In this document: in pieces, positions 8,486-17,946 of the stretch
Numbering within the stretch: the stretch's first letter is position 1
Layout of the letters: each line of letters opens with the position of its first letter
NCBI GenBank assembly: GCA_965262255.1
Contig: OZ253505.1
Location: 1,612,001 to 1,676,000, forward strand
Direction: 5' to 3'
Origin: JANQQC01 sp965262255
GTDB lineage: Bacteria; Pseudomonadota; Alphaproteobacteria; Caulobacterales; Hyphomonadaceae
DNA: 64,000 nucleotides
The notes under the pieces: model-generated
The model's input: only the letters and a program-made list of their open reading frames with translations
What the model was told of the DNA's origin: nothing
Databases searched by the model: none
Translations under genes and position numbers: made by a program

Positions 8486-8981
8486 GTGTTTAGTTCCGCA
8501 AACATATGTCAGGGGTTGAATTTGAATCGGTCTGGTTCATCATGCTAGTATTTGTAGCTTAATCATACCGTTCGCGCTCGATAGTTCCCCATAATAAAAT
8601 TTTGTTAGGAGAAATTAGTAAGTTCAAAGACGAGACCGAGGTCAATGTAACCTAATATAGATGACTCAGAGAAAAAGTACAGATTCACCTATAAAAATTA
8701 CTGATAACAATGGGTTGTAGTTTGAACGTAATCTAAGATATGACGATCTGCCTCGGCACAGTATGGTTAGGGAAATTGAGTCGACAAATGAACTCCATAA
8801 GCAAGGCGAACATCCCTCGTTAGTCCATGTTCATAAAGATAAAAAGGTATCTCAACAAAGTTAAGACATTTACATCGTCAAAGAGAATTGCGTGAGACGT
8901 ATAACCCACCTTATGCTTAGATCGCTACTCACGATACTGGAACTTGTTTGTTCTGAGTAACAATCTACTCGAGCAATTTTG
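8486..8981. other. Intergenic region without recognisable features
   Basis: About 500 AT-rich bases between the cassette and the convergent metW gene. No convincing ORF, hairpin terminator, RNA gene or member of the three repeat families was seen. Confidence 0.5.
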
Positions 8982-9584
8982 TTAGACCCGTTCAAGGTGA
9001 AAGATAGCGTCCTGGGCGAAGAAATTTACCCTTCGAGTATTATGTTGCGCGAATTTACCGATGCTTGCTCCGTTCTGAGGAGCGATTCCAACAGGTCGCA
9101 AACCTTTTCCAAAACAAAGTTCTAACATGTCTGAAACGGTCGAAGGGTGAAGCACTTCAGCGTCATACCATTGCTTAGTTCGAGGAGTTGGCATGCGACC
9201 TCCAGCGAGCAAATGTAGCCGTTTTCGCCAATGCCCATAGTTCTTAAATGAAATAATAACCTCCGGAGCCACGCGAGATAGCTCATCTAAGACTACTGCT
9301 GGTCGTCTCATCTCCTGTATAGTCTTCGATAGTATGGCAACGTCAAATTGATCGTTAGAAAAAATATCTAAGTCTTTCTCTGCATCACCCTGAACGACAG
9401 AAAGTCCTTTAGAAATGCATTTTTCGACACCTTCTGACTGCAATTCTAAACCTCGAGCGTCAATGTTTTTTTCTTTCATCAATAAGGAAAGAAGTGACCC
9501 ATCGCCACAACCGACATCAAGAACTTTTGAACCTTTTGGGATCAAATTAGCTATTGCTAGATGGTCTACACGTACCTGAGTCAT
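8982..9584 (-). CDS. metW: Methionine biosynthesis protein MetW
   Basis: The product has 200 residues of class I SAM-methyltransferase fold. VLDVGCGDGSLL (about 20-31) is the SAM-binding loop, and FDVAILSKTIQEMRRP and ISFKNYGHWRKRL are MetW-specific blocks. MetW is encoded beside MetX in many Proteobacteria and supports homoserine acylation in the methionine pathway. Its ATG overlaps the metX stop by four bases, so the two are translationally coupled in the order metX-metW. Confidence 0.93.
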   Translation of the reverse strand: MTQVRVDHLAIANLIPKGSKVLDVGCGDGSLLSLLMKEKNIDARGLELQSEGVEKCISKGLSVVQGDAEKDLDIFSNDQFDVAILSKTIQEMRRPAVVLDELSRVAPEVIISFKNYGHWRKRLHLLAGGRMPTPRTKQWYDAEVLHPSTVSDMLELCFGKGLRPVGIAPQNGASIGKFAQHNTRRVNFFAQDAIFHLERV

Positions 9585-10717
9585 ACTCTGGCTAACTCAG
9601 CTGAAGCCGAAACAAATCCCGCTAGAGCACTTTCGAACTGCGGTTCCTCAACGAGAAATGCATCGTGTCCGCGATCGGTTTCAATTTCAATATGACTAAC
9701 TTCGGCACCTGCCGCGGTTAAGGCCTTAGTAATCTCTCTGCTTTCCTGCGGAGGATAATGCCAATCTGACGTGAATGAAAACAAACAAAACCTAGCCAAC
9801 ACGGTCTCGAACAAGCGAGCAAGTTGACCGCCGCTTCCCGACACAAGGTCAAAATGATCCATCGCCCTTGTCATGTAAAGATAGGAATTCGCGTCAAATC
9901 GATCGACAAAACTAGTACCTTGATGGTGCATGTAACTCTCGACCTGAAAATCAACATCGAATCTCTGCCGATCGCCTCCCTTCGCCTTAGGTTCTCGATC
10001 AAATCTCTTTTTTAAAGCGGCCTCCGACATATAGGTAATCATTGCAGCCATTCGCGCTACGGCTAATCCATCGGCGGGTTTTGTTTCTTTTGCAATATAG
10101 TGACCGTTCTTCCAATCGCGATCGGCCATAATTGCTTGCCGGCCGACTTGGTAAAATGCGATATTTTGAGCACTGTGCCTAGCTGTGGTGGCAATCGGAA
10201 TCGCCGAATGAACCCGATCAGGAGCTTGAATCGCCCACTCTAGAACTTGCATACCTCCCATAGAGCCACCAATAACGCAAAACAGTTTTTCAATTCCAAG
10301 TGCTTCCGTGAAGGCTATCTGAGCCCGGACCATATCGGCGATCGTTATGAGTGGAAAATCTGTCGCCCAAACTTTACCTGTAGGATCAATTGAAGCCGGA
10401 CCCGTAGAACCCATACACCCGCCTAATGCATTCGTTGCTATTATCTGAAATTTGTCTGTATCCAACGGAAGCTTCGGACCAATTATTCTCGGCCACCAAG
10501 CAGGTCGCCCTGTAATTGGGCTTGGGCCGCCTGCATATTGGTCTCCCGTTAGGGCGTGACAAACCAGTATAATGTTTGATTTATTGCGATTGGCTTTTCC
10601 ATAGGTCTCATATGCAATCTCTACGCCCTCCAATGACCGACCGCAATCCAACTCTAGGGGCGAAGGAAGACGCAAAATTCTGTGAGAATTGGAGTCGGGT
10701 GACTGGGGCGCTGGCAT
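9581..10717 (-). CDS. metX: Homoserine O-acyltransferase MetX
   Basis: An alpha/beta-hydrolase of 378 residues from ATG 10717. The frame stays open to 10810, but the extra 31 residues are not family-like. GGSMGGMQ contains the nucleophile (Ser about 152), FTSDWHYPP the acid and RGHDAFLVE the histidine. The enzyme acylates L-homoserine with acetyl- or succinyl-CoA at the entry to methionine synthesis; the sequence alone does not settle which donor. The gene is divergent from the dehydrogenase gene at 11016. Confidence 0.92.
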   Translation of the reverse strand: MPAPQSPDSNSHRILRLPSPLELDCGRSLEGVEIAYETYGKANRNKSNIILVCHALTGDQYAGGPSPITGRPAWWPRIIGPKLPLDTDKFQIIATNALGGCMGSTGPASIDPTGKVWATDFPLITIADMVRAQIAFTEALGIEKLFCVIGGSMGGMQVLEWAIQAPDRVHSAIPIATTARHSAQNIAFYQVGRQAIMADRDWKNGHYIAKETKPADGLAVARMAAMITYMSEAALKKRFDREPKAKGGDRQRFDVDFQVESYMHHQGTSFVDRFDANSYLYMTRAMDHFDLVSGSGGQLARLFETVLARFCLFSFTSDWHYPPQESREITKALTAAGAEVSHIEIETDRGHDAFLVEEPQFESALAGFVSASAELARV

Positions 10718-10893
10718 TAGAAATAGGCGAGAAATTTTACAGCGGAAGTTCGCTAAAGTAATCAAAGTGACCGCTTTGGCGACTAAAATAGTCGAATAAG
10801 TGAAAAACATACATTTTCTTGTTATGTCTTTGCATTAGATGTTAGAAGTAGGAAGTATTTGTAAAACGACAAGACTTCAATTTTAGCATGTTT

Positions 10894-10938
10894 GCAAAAC
10901 GTCATTCTAAGTACGTTGATTGTTTTGCCTGTTATAAT
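10894..10938. promoter_or_regulatory. Palindrome and -10 box between metX and the divergent dehydrogenase gene
   Basis: GCAAAAC (10894-10900) and GTTTTGC (10922-10928) form a 7-bp dyad, followed by TATAAT at 10933-10938 on the plus strand, with no clear -35. It could be an operator shared by the divergent genes at 10717 and 11016. No regulator is identifiable. Confidence 0.3.
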
Positions 10939-11015
10939 AACGAAGAGTCATGAGTTTCCCTCCCTAGGATCGCTGTTGCTTCAACTAGGTAACCGAAAAA
11001 TAGGATGAATCGCAT

Positions 11016-12167
11016 ATGTCGATCAATGATTGTCAAAACCTAATGGAGTTTAGAGTCTTGGCGAAGAAAAGGCTTCCTTCGCCTCTTTTTCATTATATAG
11101 ACGGTGCTGCAGACGACGAGTGGACAATACGCAACAATACCGACGCTTTTTCCAAATATGAACTAAGGCCATTCTACCTTAAAGACGTGTCGGATATTGA
11201 TACGACGACAACGGTGCTTGGAAGCACTCTGTCTATGCCGTTGTTCTTGTCTCCAACGGGAATGAACCGCTTATTTCATCATAAGAAAGAACTTGCGGTA
11301 GCGCGCTCTGCCGAAAAGGCGGGAACAATGTATTCTCTGTCAACGATCGGTACGACTAGTATTGAGGATATATCTAATGCAATTGCTAGTCCGAAGATGT
11401 TTCAAGTCTATATTCTCAAAGATCGCGAGTTAACCAAGGAATTTGTACAGCGTTGCAAGACAGCCAAATTCAAAGCGATTTGCCTTACCGTGGATACACC
11501 TTTGGCTGGAAATCGCGAACGGGATGCACGAACAGGAATGCAGATGCCTCCAAGGTTAACGTTCTCCAGTTTGTTTAGCTTTGCTACACATCTGCATTGG
11601 ACGTTCAATTATCTATTAAATTCAAATTTCGACTTAGCGAATGTTGCTCATCGTGTTGACGCTCTTGGCGGAGGCGCGATGGGTCTAATAGAATATATAA
11701 ATAGCCAGTTCGATAGAACCGTCACGTGGGATGACGCGGCGTGGCTAGCTAATCAGTGGGATGGCCCCTTTTGTATCAAAGGACTACAGACGGCAGAAGA
11801 TGCAAAACGCGCGAAAGAAATTGGTGCGTCGGCGATTATGATTTCAAACCATGGTGGCCGGCAATTGGACACTGTGCCGGCTCCAGTGGACTGCATTCAG
11901 CCGATTCGTGAGGCTGTTGGTAATGAAATGGAAATTATTGTTGATGGCGGAATAAGAAGAGGTACGCACATACTGAAGGCTTTGGCTCTCGGTGCCAATG
12001 CGTGTTCGTTCGGCAGACCTTACTTGTTCGCGCTTGCCGCTAGCGGTGAACGGGGGGTTGATAGGGCTCTGCAAATTATTCGCTCAGAGATCGAACGAGA
12101 TATGGCACTTCTAGGATGTAAGTCCGTGGAGGACATCTCAAGTTCCAACGTTCAACGAAGGCTTTGA
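11016..12167 (+). CDS. FMN-dependent alpha-hydroxy-acid dehydrogenase (L-lactate dehydrogenase LldD-like)
   Basis: A TIM-barrel protein of 383 residues. FHYIDGAADDEWTIRNN at the N terminus, SPTGMNRLFH, TVDTPLAGNRERDAR and ISNHGGRQLDTVPAP (catalytic His and Arg) followed by VDGGIRRGTHILKALALGA are FMN alpha-hydroxy-acid oxidase signatures. GLIEYINSQFDRTVTWDD resembles the LldD-type subgroup. Substrate could be lactate, glycolate or mandelate. No membrane segment is obvious. It stands alone on the plus strand, convergent with the fatty-acid genes. Confidence 0.85.
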   Translation: MSINDCQNLMEFRVLAKKRLPSPLFHYIDGAADDEWTIRNNTDAFSKYELRPFYLKDVSDIDTTTTVLGSTLSMPLFLSPTGMNRLFHHKKELAVARSAEKAGTMYSLSTIGTTSIEDISNAIASPKMFQVYILKDRELTKEFVQRCKTAKFKAICLTVDTPLAGNRERDARTGMQMPPRLTFSSLFSFATHLHWTFNYLLNSNFDLANVAHRVDALGGGAMGLIEYINSQFDRTVTWDDAAWLANQWDGPFCIKGLQTAEDAKRAKEIGASAIMISNHGGRQLDTVPAPVDCIQPIREAVGNEMEIIVDGGIRRGTHILKALALGANACSFGRPYLFALAASGERGVDRALQIIRSEIERDMALLGCKSVEDISSSNVQRRL

Positions 12168-12192
12168 GAAGGACACAAATCTGTTTGAGACG

Positions 12193-12858
12193 TTAGGTCT
12201 TCAGACTCGCACGAACAGTATCTGCGTACTCACTGTTTAGCTCTTTCTTATGAACGGCATACGTCCGTGCTGAGAATTTCGCTAACTTTTGCGCAAGCGA
12301 AAGGGATTCGGAGAGAACGACTTCCAGAGCAACAACTTGGTCTAAGAATCCAAATGTTAGGGCTTTTTCCGGGCTGTGTAGTCCAGCGCCTAAAATCACT
12401 TCATGAATATGCTGGTGTGGAATTCGTTGTTTTGCGAGCTCTGTTGCGAACACAGGAAGTGCTAACCCGAGCTGAGTTTCATTCAACCCGATCTTAAAAT
12501 TACCGGTAGCACCAATTCGAAAATCGCATCCAAGCAATATGACCGCACCCAATGCTATCGCATGCCCCGTACAGGCAGCGATGACGGGTTTTCGAATGTC
12601 AAGCAATTGCACCACAATTTCGCCGCCGAGTTCAACTAGTTTCTCGGTAGCCTTTTCGTCTTTTCCAATAATTTTGACATTATAACCAGCGGAAAACACG
12701 TTATCCACACCTGAGATAACTATTGCATCGCCTTCGCGATTAGCCCGTTCCACATTCTTTATGAAAAGTTCAGCGAACTCGATATCGAAAGAATTTTTGG
12801 CGGCATCATTGTTCATCTTTACGATGCTAATGCCATCTTGTAATTCGAAATCAATCAT
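12193..12858 (-). CDS. Enoyl-CoA hydratase/isomerase family protein
   Basis: The product has 221 residues, slightly short for a crotonase. FSAGYNVKII (oxyanion-hole region) and KPVIAACTGHAIALGAVILLGCDFRIG are the core crotonase motifs. The catalytic glutamates of classical hydratases are not obvious, so isomerase or another crotonase activity is possible. It lies 17 bases downstream of the fadH-like gene, in the same direction, consistent with a beta-oxidation operon. Confidence 0.82.
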   Translation of the reverse strand: MIDFELQDGISIVKMNNDAAKNSFDIEFAELFIKNVERANREGDAIVISGVDNVFSAGYNVKIIGKDEKATEKLVELGGEIVVQLLDIRKPVIAACTGHAIALGAVILLGCDFRIGATGNFKIGLNETQLGLALPVFATELAKQRIPHQHIHEVILGAGLHSPEKALTFGFLDQVVALEVVLSESLSLAQKLAKFSARTYAVHKKELNSEYADTVRASLKT

Positions 12859-12875
12859 TTTGATTTACTCCATAG

Positions 12876-14921
12876 TTAAACGACAGCCGCTAAGCGGGCA
12901 GCTTGGTCAATTGCACGTTTTGCATCGAGCTCAACGGCCTTATCTGCACCCCCAACTAGGGTCACGGGTTTTTCGTTTCTAATGTTCATTTCGTTGTAGA
13001 CATCGCGCAGTGGCTCTTGACCGGCGCAAATAATAATTGTGTCCACCTCAAGAATTTGTGGCTCTCCCGCTATTGTGCAGTGTAGCCCATCATCATCAAT
13101 ATAACTATACTCAACCCCACCTTCCATACGGACTCCTTTGCGACGCAGGGAAATTCGATGCGTCCAACCTGTGGTTTGACCGAGTCCCCTCCCGACTCTC
13201 GATGTTTTTCGTTGTAACAGCCATACTTCTCGAGGAGACGGTTCAACAGAGGGCTCTATACCTGTTACGCCGCCCCGAGGATGGTTCTCAAAATCGATGC
13301 CCCACTCTTTAGCAAACTTGTCAATACTCAAAGCGGCAGACATCCCTGTATGCGAGATTAGTTCAGCGACATCGAATCCGATTCCTCCTGCTCCGATTAT
13401 GGCTACTCGCTTGCCAATCGGTTTTGTACCTAGAATAGCATCTATATATCCTATAACTTTGGGGTGATCTATGCCTTCCAACTGTGGTTTTCTCGGGTAG
13501 ATTCCTGTAGCAAAGACAAGTTCATCAAAATCTTTGCTACTAAGAGTTTCGGAATCCGCATAACAATTTAGATGCACTTTCACGCCTATTATTTCAAGTT
13601 GTCGTTTGAAATATCTGATGGTTTCGTGAAATTCTTCTTTTCCTGGTATGCGTTTGGCGAGATTGAACTGACCGCCAATTTCTTGGCTTTTCTCAAAGAG
13701 TTCAACCTTATGTCCTCGTTCGGCAGCCACAGAGGCGTAAGCCAATCCCGCAGGGCCGGCCCCAATGACTGCAAGATGTTTTGGATTTTCAGTGGGAGTA
13801 TAGTTTAGGAGAGTTTCGTGGCAAGCCCGAGGATTCACTAGGCAACTTACAGCTAAGTTTCCTGCGAAGGAGTGATCAAGGCAAGCTTGATTACATGCGA
13901 TACAGGTATTGATTTCGCTTTCGCGGCCCGATCTAGCTTTGTTCACCAACTCTGAGTCGGCCAGCATTGGTCTTGCCATCGAGATTAGATCAGCGTCTTC
14001 GCGGGATAGCACCTCTTCGGCGACATCTGGCATATTGATGCGGTTGCTAGTGATCAGCGGAATGTTGAGATGTTTTTTGAGACGGCCTGTAACACTGGTG
14101 AAAGCAGCTCGCGGAACCATCGTTGCTATAGTTGGAACAGCAGATTCATGCCAAGTAAAATGTGTCGATACTATAGATATGCCAGCTCTTTCCAACTCTT
14201 TAGCGAGTTGAACAATCTCGTCCCATGACATTCCTTCTTGCAACATGTCCATAGCGGCAATACGAAAAATGACAATAAAATCGTCGCTTACCGCCTTACG
14301 CACGGCTTTTACCACCTCTAGAGGAAACCTCATTCTGTTTTCATAGGAGCCTCCCCACTTGTCTTTGCGAAGATTTGTTTTTCGCACCAAGAAAGTTGAG
14401 ATAAGGTAACCAGCCGAGCCAATGATTTCCACACCGTTATAGCCCGCTGCTTCCGCACATGCTGCACAGTTTGCAAAATCCGCGATCTGTTTTTGGATTC
14501 CGGCTTCATCGAGTTCGTTTGGCACGAATCTCGCGATTGGAGACTGCACAGCAGAAGGAGCAACGCATCCCGGATGGAATGCGAGTGGGCCAGAATGTAG
14601 AATTTGAAGGCAAAACACCACGTTAGGATCTGCATCGTGAACAGCTCTCGTGATTACTCTATGGCGATCAACCTCTTCCGAATTAGATAGTTTTGAACCA
14701 AGTCCTGCTTCTTCATTCGGCGATATTCCACCCGTGATTATCATTCCAACACCGCCTCTCGCCCGTTCGGCATAGAATTCCGCCAGTCGAATATGGCCGT
14801 CTTCTAACTCTTCGAGTCCTGTATGCATTGACCCCATAATAACGCGATTTGGGATCAAGGTTTTACCGACATAAAGCGGAGCAAAGAGTTTCGGATATCT
14901 AGGATGATGTTGGGTTAGCAC
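12876..14921 (-). CDS. fadH: 2,4-dienoyl-CoA reductase (NADPH), FadH type
   Basis: The product has 681 residues. The N-terminal old-yellow-enzyme TIM barrel starts RYPKLFAPLYVGKTLIPNR, with the GSMHTGLEE block. Four cysteines for a 4Fe-4S cluster stand at about 340, 343, 347 and 360. An FAD-binding GAGPAGLAYA follows at about 387 and an NADP-binding GAGGIGFDVAE further on. FadH reduces 2,4-dienoyl-CoA during breakdown of polyunsaturated fatty acids. It is cotranscribed with the crotonase at 12193. Confidence 0.88.
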   Translation of the reverse strand: MLTQHHPRYPKLFAPLYVGKTLIPNRVIMGSMHTGLEELEDGHIRLAEFYAERARGGVGMIITGGISPNEEAGLGSKLSNSEEVDRHRVITRAVHDADPNVVFCLQILHSGPLAFHPGCVAPSAVQSPIARFVPNELDEAGIQKQIADFANCAACAEAAGYNGVEIIGSAGYLISTFLVRKTNLRKDKWGGSYENRMRFPLEVVKAVRKAVSDDFIVIFRIAAMDMLQEGMSWDEIVQLAKELERAGISIVSTHFTWHESAVPTIATMVPRAAFTSVTGRLKKHLNIPLITSNRINMPDVAEEVLSREDADLISMARPMLADSELVNKARSGRESEINTCIACNQACLDHSFAGNLAVSCLVNPRACHETLLNYTPTENPKHLAVIGAGPAGLAYASVAAERGHKVELFEKSQEIGGQFNLAKRIPGKEEFHETIRYFKRQLEIIGVKVHLNCYADSETLSSKDFDELVFATGIYPRKPQLEGIDHPKVIGYIDAILGTKPIGKRVAIIGAGGIGFDVAELISHTGMSAALSIDKFAKEWGIDFENHPRGGVTGIEPSVEPSPREVWLLQRKTSRVGRGLGQTTGWTHRISLRRKGVRMEGGVEYSYIDDDGLHCTIAGEPQILEVDTIIICAGQEPLRDVYNEMNIRNEKPVTLVGGADKAVELDAKRAIDQAARLAAVV

Positions 14922-15107
14922 TAAGTCCTCCGTAATTTTCCAAGAGATTTTGATTATAGTCTAAAGGCAGTCAAATTAGGTTTGCCAATCATAAATTTTT
15001 CTACTGAAATTTTAGGAACATCCGTAAGGTCGTTAGCGTACAAATTTGAATTACTGTCTGCTAGGAGAGATTCTATAGATAAGCCTGAGCTATATCTAAC
15101 CGTCGGA

Positions 15108-16004
15108 TTAAGCAGGAAGCGACTTTTTATTGAAATACTCCAGTGTTCCTTTGTTCAAAATTTGATCGCAGTCTATAAGATTGGACGCTTCTATATCGCT
15201 CTGTGAGGCCACGGTTGCGTAATGTGCGCCAAAATCTTCATAACAAGCTTCCAATAGTTGGTCGAAGCTATGAATGACGAAGTATGTTTGCTGAAAGTCG
15301 TCAATAATGTACTTCGTTCTCATAATGCGCTCCACATCGAACAGAATTCGGTTGGGAGACCTGTCATTGAGAGAAAACTCTGTCTCTAGTGACGAGGAGA
15401 TGATTCCTGCTCCAAATATTCGCAGTTCGTCCTCTTCAATGATCAAGCCAAACTCTACTGTGTACCAATAAAGACGTGCCAAATTATGAAGTTGCCCAAG
15501 ACTCATCGCTCGCTTTCCACCTTCTCCGTATGCTTGCATGAAACTCGCAAACTGAGGGTTCGCTAACATAGGAACATGCCCGTATATATCGTGAAAAATG
15601 TCTGGTTCTTGGAGGTAGTCGAACTCGTTTTCTGGTCGGATGAATGCTCCAGCGGGGAATCGTTTGTTGGCTAAGTGATTGAAGAAAACCTCGTCGGGAA
15701 CCAAGCCAGCTACCGGTACAACCCTCCACCCTGTCAGGGCTTCAAGCCTGTCACTGAGCCGCTCCATATTCGGAATTCCGGCTTGCGATAGCCGAAGTTT
15801 GCCAACTGCTTCAATAATGGGTTGGCATGCCGACTGGTCTATCAGTTTAGCCATTCTTGCAAACAGACGATCCCATCGGTTATGTTCTTCTGTCGAGTAA
15901 GTTTCCCATTTTTGATCTATTGTGAAGTCGTCGTTCATCGGAGCATCGGCGTAACGGTTCTTCGCCGACGAACTTACGTTAGAAGAGGATGTTTGGCATT
16001 TCAT
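15108..16004 (-). CDS. phhA: Phenylalanine 4-monooxygenase PhhA
   Basis: The product has 298 residues from ATG 16004. The frame is open to 16082, but a TATACT box (minus strand, 16059-16054) lies inside that extension, and 15938 is another candidate. DIFHDIYGHVPMLANPQFA supplies the two iron-binding histidines and WYTVEFGLI the glutamate. FPAGAFIRP and YGAGIISS-like blocks (here FGAGIISSS) are also family traits. The enzyme hydroxylates phenylalanine to tyrosine using Fe(II) and a pterin. No pterin-recycling dehydratase gene is nearby. Confidence 0.9.
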   Translation of the reverse strand: MKCQTSSSNVSSSAKNRYADAPMNDDFTIDQKWETYSTEEHNRWDRLFARMAKLIDQSACQPIIEAVGKLRLSQAGIPNMERLSDRLEALTGWRVVPVAGLVPDEVFFNHLANKRFPAGAFIRPENEFDYLQEPDIFHDIYGHVPMLANPQFASFMQAYGEGGKRAMSLGQLHNLARLYWYTVEFGLIIEEDELRIFGAGIISSSLETEFSLNDRSPNRILFDVERIMRTKYIIDDFQQTYFVIHSFDQLLEACYEDFGAHYATVASQSDIEASNLIDCDQILNKGTLEYFNKKSLPA

Positions 16005-16092
16005 ATCCGGTATGCTCTTGTGGTCTGGATAGAATACGAGGTTACTTTCACGTAGTATATACAATATGAATGATTGGAACATAGCCTAATTA

Positions 16093-16121
16093 TTGACAAT
16101 TTATTTAGTTAGATATATACA
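16093..16121 (+). promoter_or_regulatory. Sigma70-type promoter upstream of a small gene
   Basis: TTGACA (16093-16098), exactly 17 bp, then TATACA (16116-16121). It points to the small ORF at 16192, about 65 bases downstream of the predicted transcription start. Confidence 0.6.
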
Positions 16122-16191
16122 CCTAATTATCGTTTGATTCTTGATTCATTTGAGCATGGAATCGTTAGGTTTAGTATGTCAGGAGAAGGAA

Positions 16192-16440
16192 ATGGGACAG
16201 GAAAACACCAAAACAATCGATGCCGAACTGTATGAAATGTTACTGAGTACTACTGTCAACTTATCTTGGATGGTTGCTAAGTTGATGAGTTCCGGTGCGC
16301 TGAAATATGTGACCAGTGAGGATAAAGAAGTTATTGAATCCGCAATTAAACAATTTCAAGAATTTCGTAACTTAGCGGGATCCAACCTAGGTGTTTACAC
16401 GCGTAAGAACGAAAAGATCAACCTTCTGGTGAAAGACTGA
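16192..16440 (+). CDS. Small hypothetical protein
   Basis: The product has 82 residues from ATG 16192, chosen because AGGAG lies six bases upstream; in-frame starts at 16141 and 16156 lack this. The protein is helical and soluble-looking (ELYEMLLSTTVNLSWMVAKL, then SAIKQFQEFRNLAGSN), without signal peptide or recognised domain. A good promoter precedes it. It could encode a small regulator or sit at the edge of the following defence island; function unknown. Confidence 0.6.
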   Translation: MGQENTKTIDAELYEMLLSTTVNLSWMVAKLMSSGALKYVTSEDKEVIESAIKQFQEFRNLAGSNLGVYTRKNEKINLLVKD

Positions 16441-16787
16441 AAGATAATTCTATATTCAATAATCGTATAGCGAACTAGAATTATGATTCAAAGTCGGTTT
16501 ATCGGAATCACGTTGCACGGGTTTTGTTCATGGTAGGATTTGTACAAATAGCTTCTCAACCACTATATCATTATCAGTTCTATAGGTAAATCGCCATCCA
16601 AAACTTGATGTCCCGTTTAGGCTACTGGCCATAACTGACACAACATTTCCGAACCTGGACAACTACCCTTTAAAAACAGTCACTAAAATTCTCCCTATCG
16701 AGGCATTATACTGTTATGATGTGAGTACTTCCGGTCGCAACACTTAAAGTTGGGGGCATCACCTAAAGTAGAAATCAAAGCAATACA
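16441..16787. other. Intergenic region upstream of the ABC-3C genes
   Basis: About 350 bases. TATACT at about 16708 and TATGAT at about 16715 are possible -10 boxes, but no convincing -35 pairs with them. No ORF or repeat was recognised. Confidence 0.35.
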
Positions 16788-17710
16788 GTGACCTCTCGCC
16801 TATCCTCTTCATATCAATTGCTCCTTGAATTGAAATTGAGGAGAGCTTCAGGCAACCAATTCCAAGTTTTTTTCGGCGATATTATGGAAGAAAAGCATGG
16901 AAACGATTTTGTGAGAGTCAAGCCATACGGAAAGCTGGGAGACAAAGGATGTGATGGATACTTAGAATCAAAAGGAAGTGTATTTGCATGTTACGGTGCT
17001 CAAAATGGAGTGGCGGGTTCTGTCTCGTATTTAATCAACAAAATGACAGAAGATTTCGGTAAAGCACGGTCAAACCTAGGCGACATAATGAGAAGTTGGC
17101 ATATGGTTCATAATATAATAGAGGGTTTACCAGTAGAGGCCATTCAGAAAATTAATGGGTTAAACAAAGAGAATACAGACATAGAATTGTCCCTTCTGGG
17201 GCCACCTAACATTGCGGATATTGTGGCTACTTTTTCAGAAAGGGGACTAGAGAAGTTCTTGGGACCTGTTGCGCGCAACAAAGACTTTCAAAATCTTCAA
17301 ATGTCGGAAGTCAAGGAACTCGTTGACGCTATTGTTTCTGTTACGACAGCTCCGCCGATGACAGACCAAATTGAACAGGTTTCGTCCCAAAAGATTCAAA
17401 GGAACCATATTCCTGCACATTGGGCAGCTTTGCTTCAAGGTGGAAGAAAGAACATCTTATTCAAGATTATTTTCAGAAACACCAGATACCGACTCGGGGC
17501 GAAACACTTGCGACGATTTTTCGAGGCCGATATGCTGAACTAGTAGCCGAGAAACTGCTGCCTGGCGCTATATTGGATTGGTTGTATATTAAAATTGTTG
17601 GCCCAGAAGAAGTTGATCCAGCGCGTCAAGTAGCAGCTCATACACTTCTGGCGTATCTTTTTGAACGATGCTATATATTCGAGAATGTGGTTGACGGAGG
17701 TTTACAATGA
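16788..17710 (+). pseudogene. ABC-3C-type system, large first component, frameshifted
   Basis: The frame from 16788 begins MTSRLSSSYQLLLELKLR and holds a nuclease-like or effector N-terminal half (GNQFQVFFGDIMEEKHG, KPYGKLGDKGCDGYL; the last is compatible with a restriction-endonuclease-like fold). It loses sense near 17440 and stops at 17543. The -1 frame carries the expected C-terminal domain (WKKEHLIQDYFQKHQIPT, then FRGRYAELVAEKLL) to the stop at 17710. That stop overlaps the next ATG by four bases, as in an intact operon. The change lies between about 17403 and 17450, with no canonical slippery heptamer. The start codon is not certain. Confidence 0.65.
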
Positions 17711-17946
17711 TCTTGCCTGCGAAACACCTCTCGACTGAACGATCTTTAGTCGGGATCGGGGCAGAAATTTTGCAAGTACTCTCCTCAGCAAAAACAGTTT
17801 CTGAAACTTGGACCGTTGTCAGGGAAAACCGATTAGAAACTGGATATCCAGTTACTTTTGACTGGTTTGTGCTGGCTTTAAGTTGGCTGTATGCAATTTC
17901 TGCTGTGGAACTATTTGAGGGGCTTCTTCAAAGGAGGCAGCGATGA
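17707..17946 (+). CDS. ABC-3C-type system middle component
   Basis: The product has 79 residues beginning ILPAKHLSTERSLVGIGAEIL and ending with a hydrophobic helix (FVLALSWLYAISAVELFEG). This layout (LP-x-K, then S-L-xx-IG) resembles the small middle components of three-component ABC systems. It overlaps the preceding and following genes by four bases each. The family assignment rests on these motifs and the operon context. Confidence 0.65.
   Translation: MILPAKHLSTERSLVGIGAEILQVLSSAKTVSETWTVVRENRLETGYPVTFDWFVLALSWLYAISAVELFEGLLQRRQR

Noticed and set aside
10740..10960. SAM-II-type riboswitch upstream of metX
   Set aside because: The minus strand has TGCTAAAA and a GCAA, faintly like the SAM-II core, but the spacing and the pairing stem are wrong. 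Only a simple palindrome is reported.
17400..17460. Programmed -1 frameshifting in the ABC-3C first component
   Set aside because: No X-XXY-YYZ heptamer or downstream stem-loop was seen; the region reads GGAAGAAAGAACATC without a standard slippery site.
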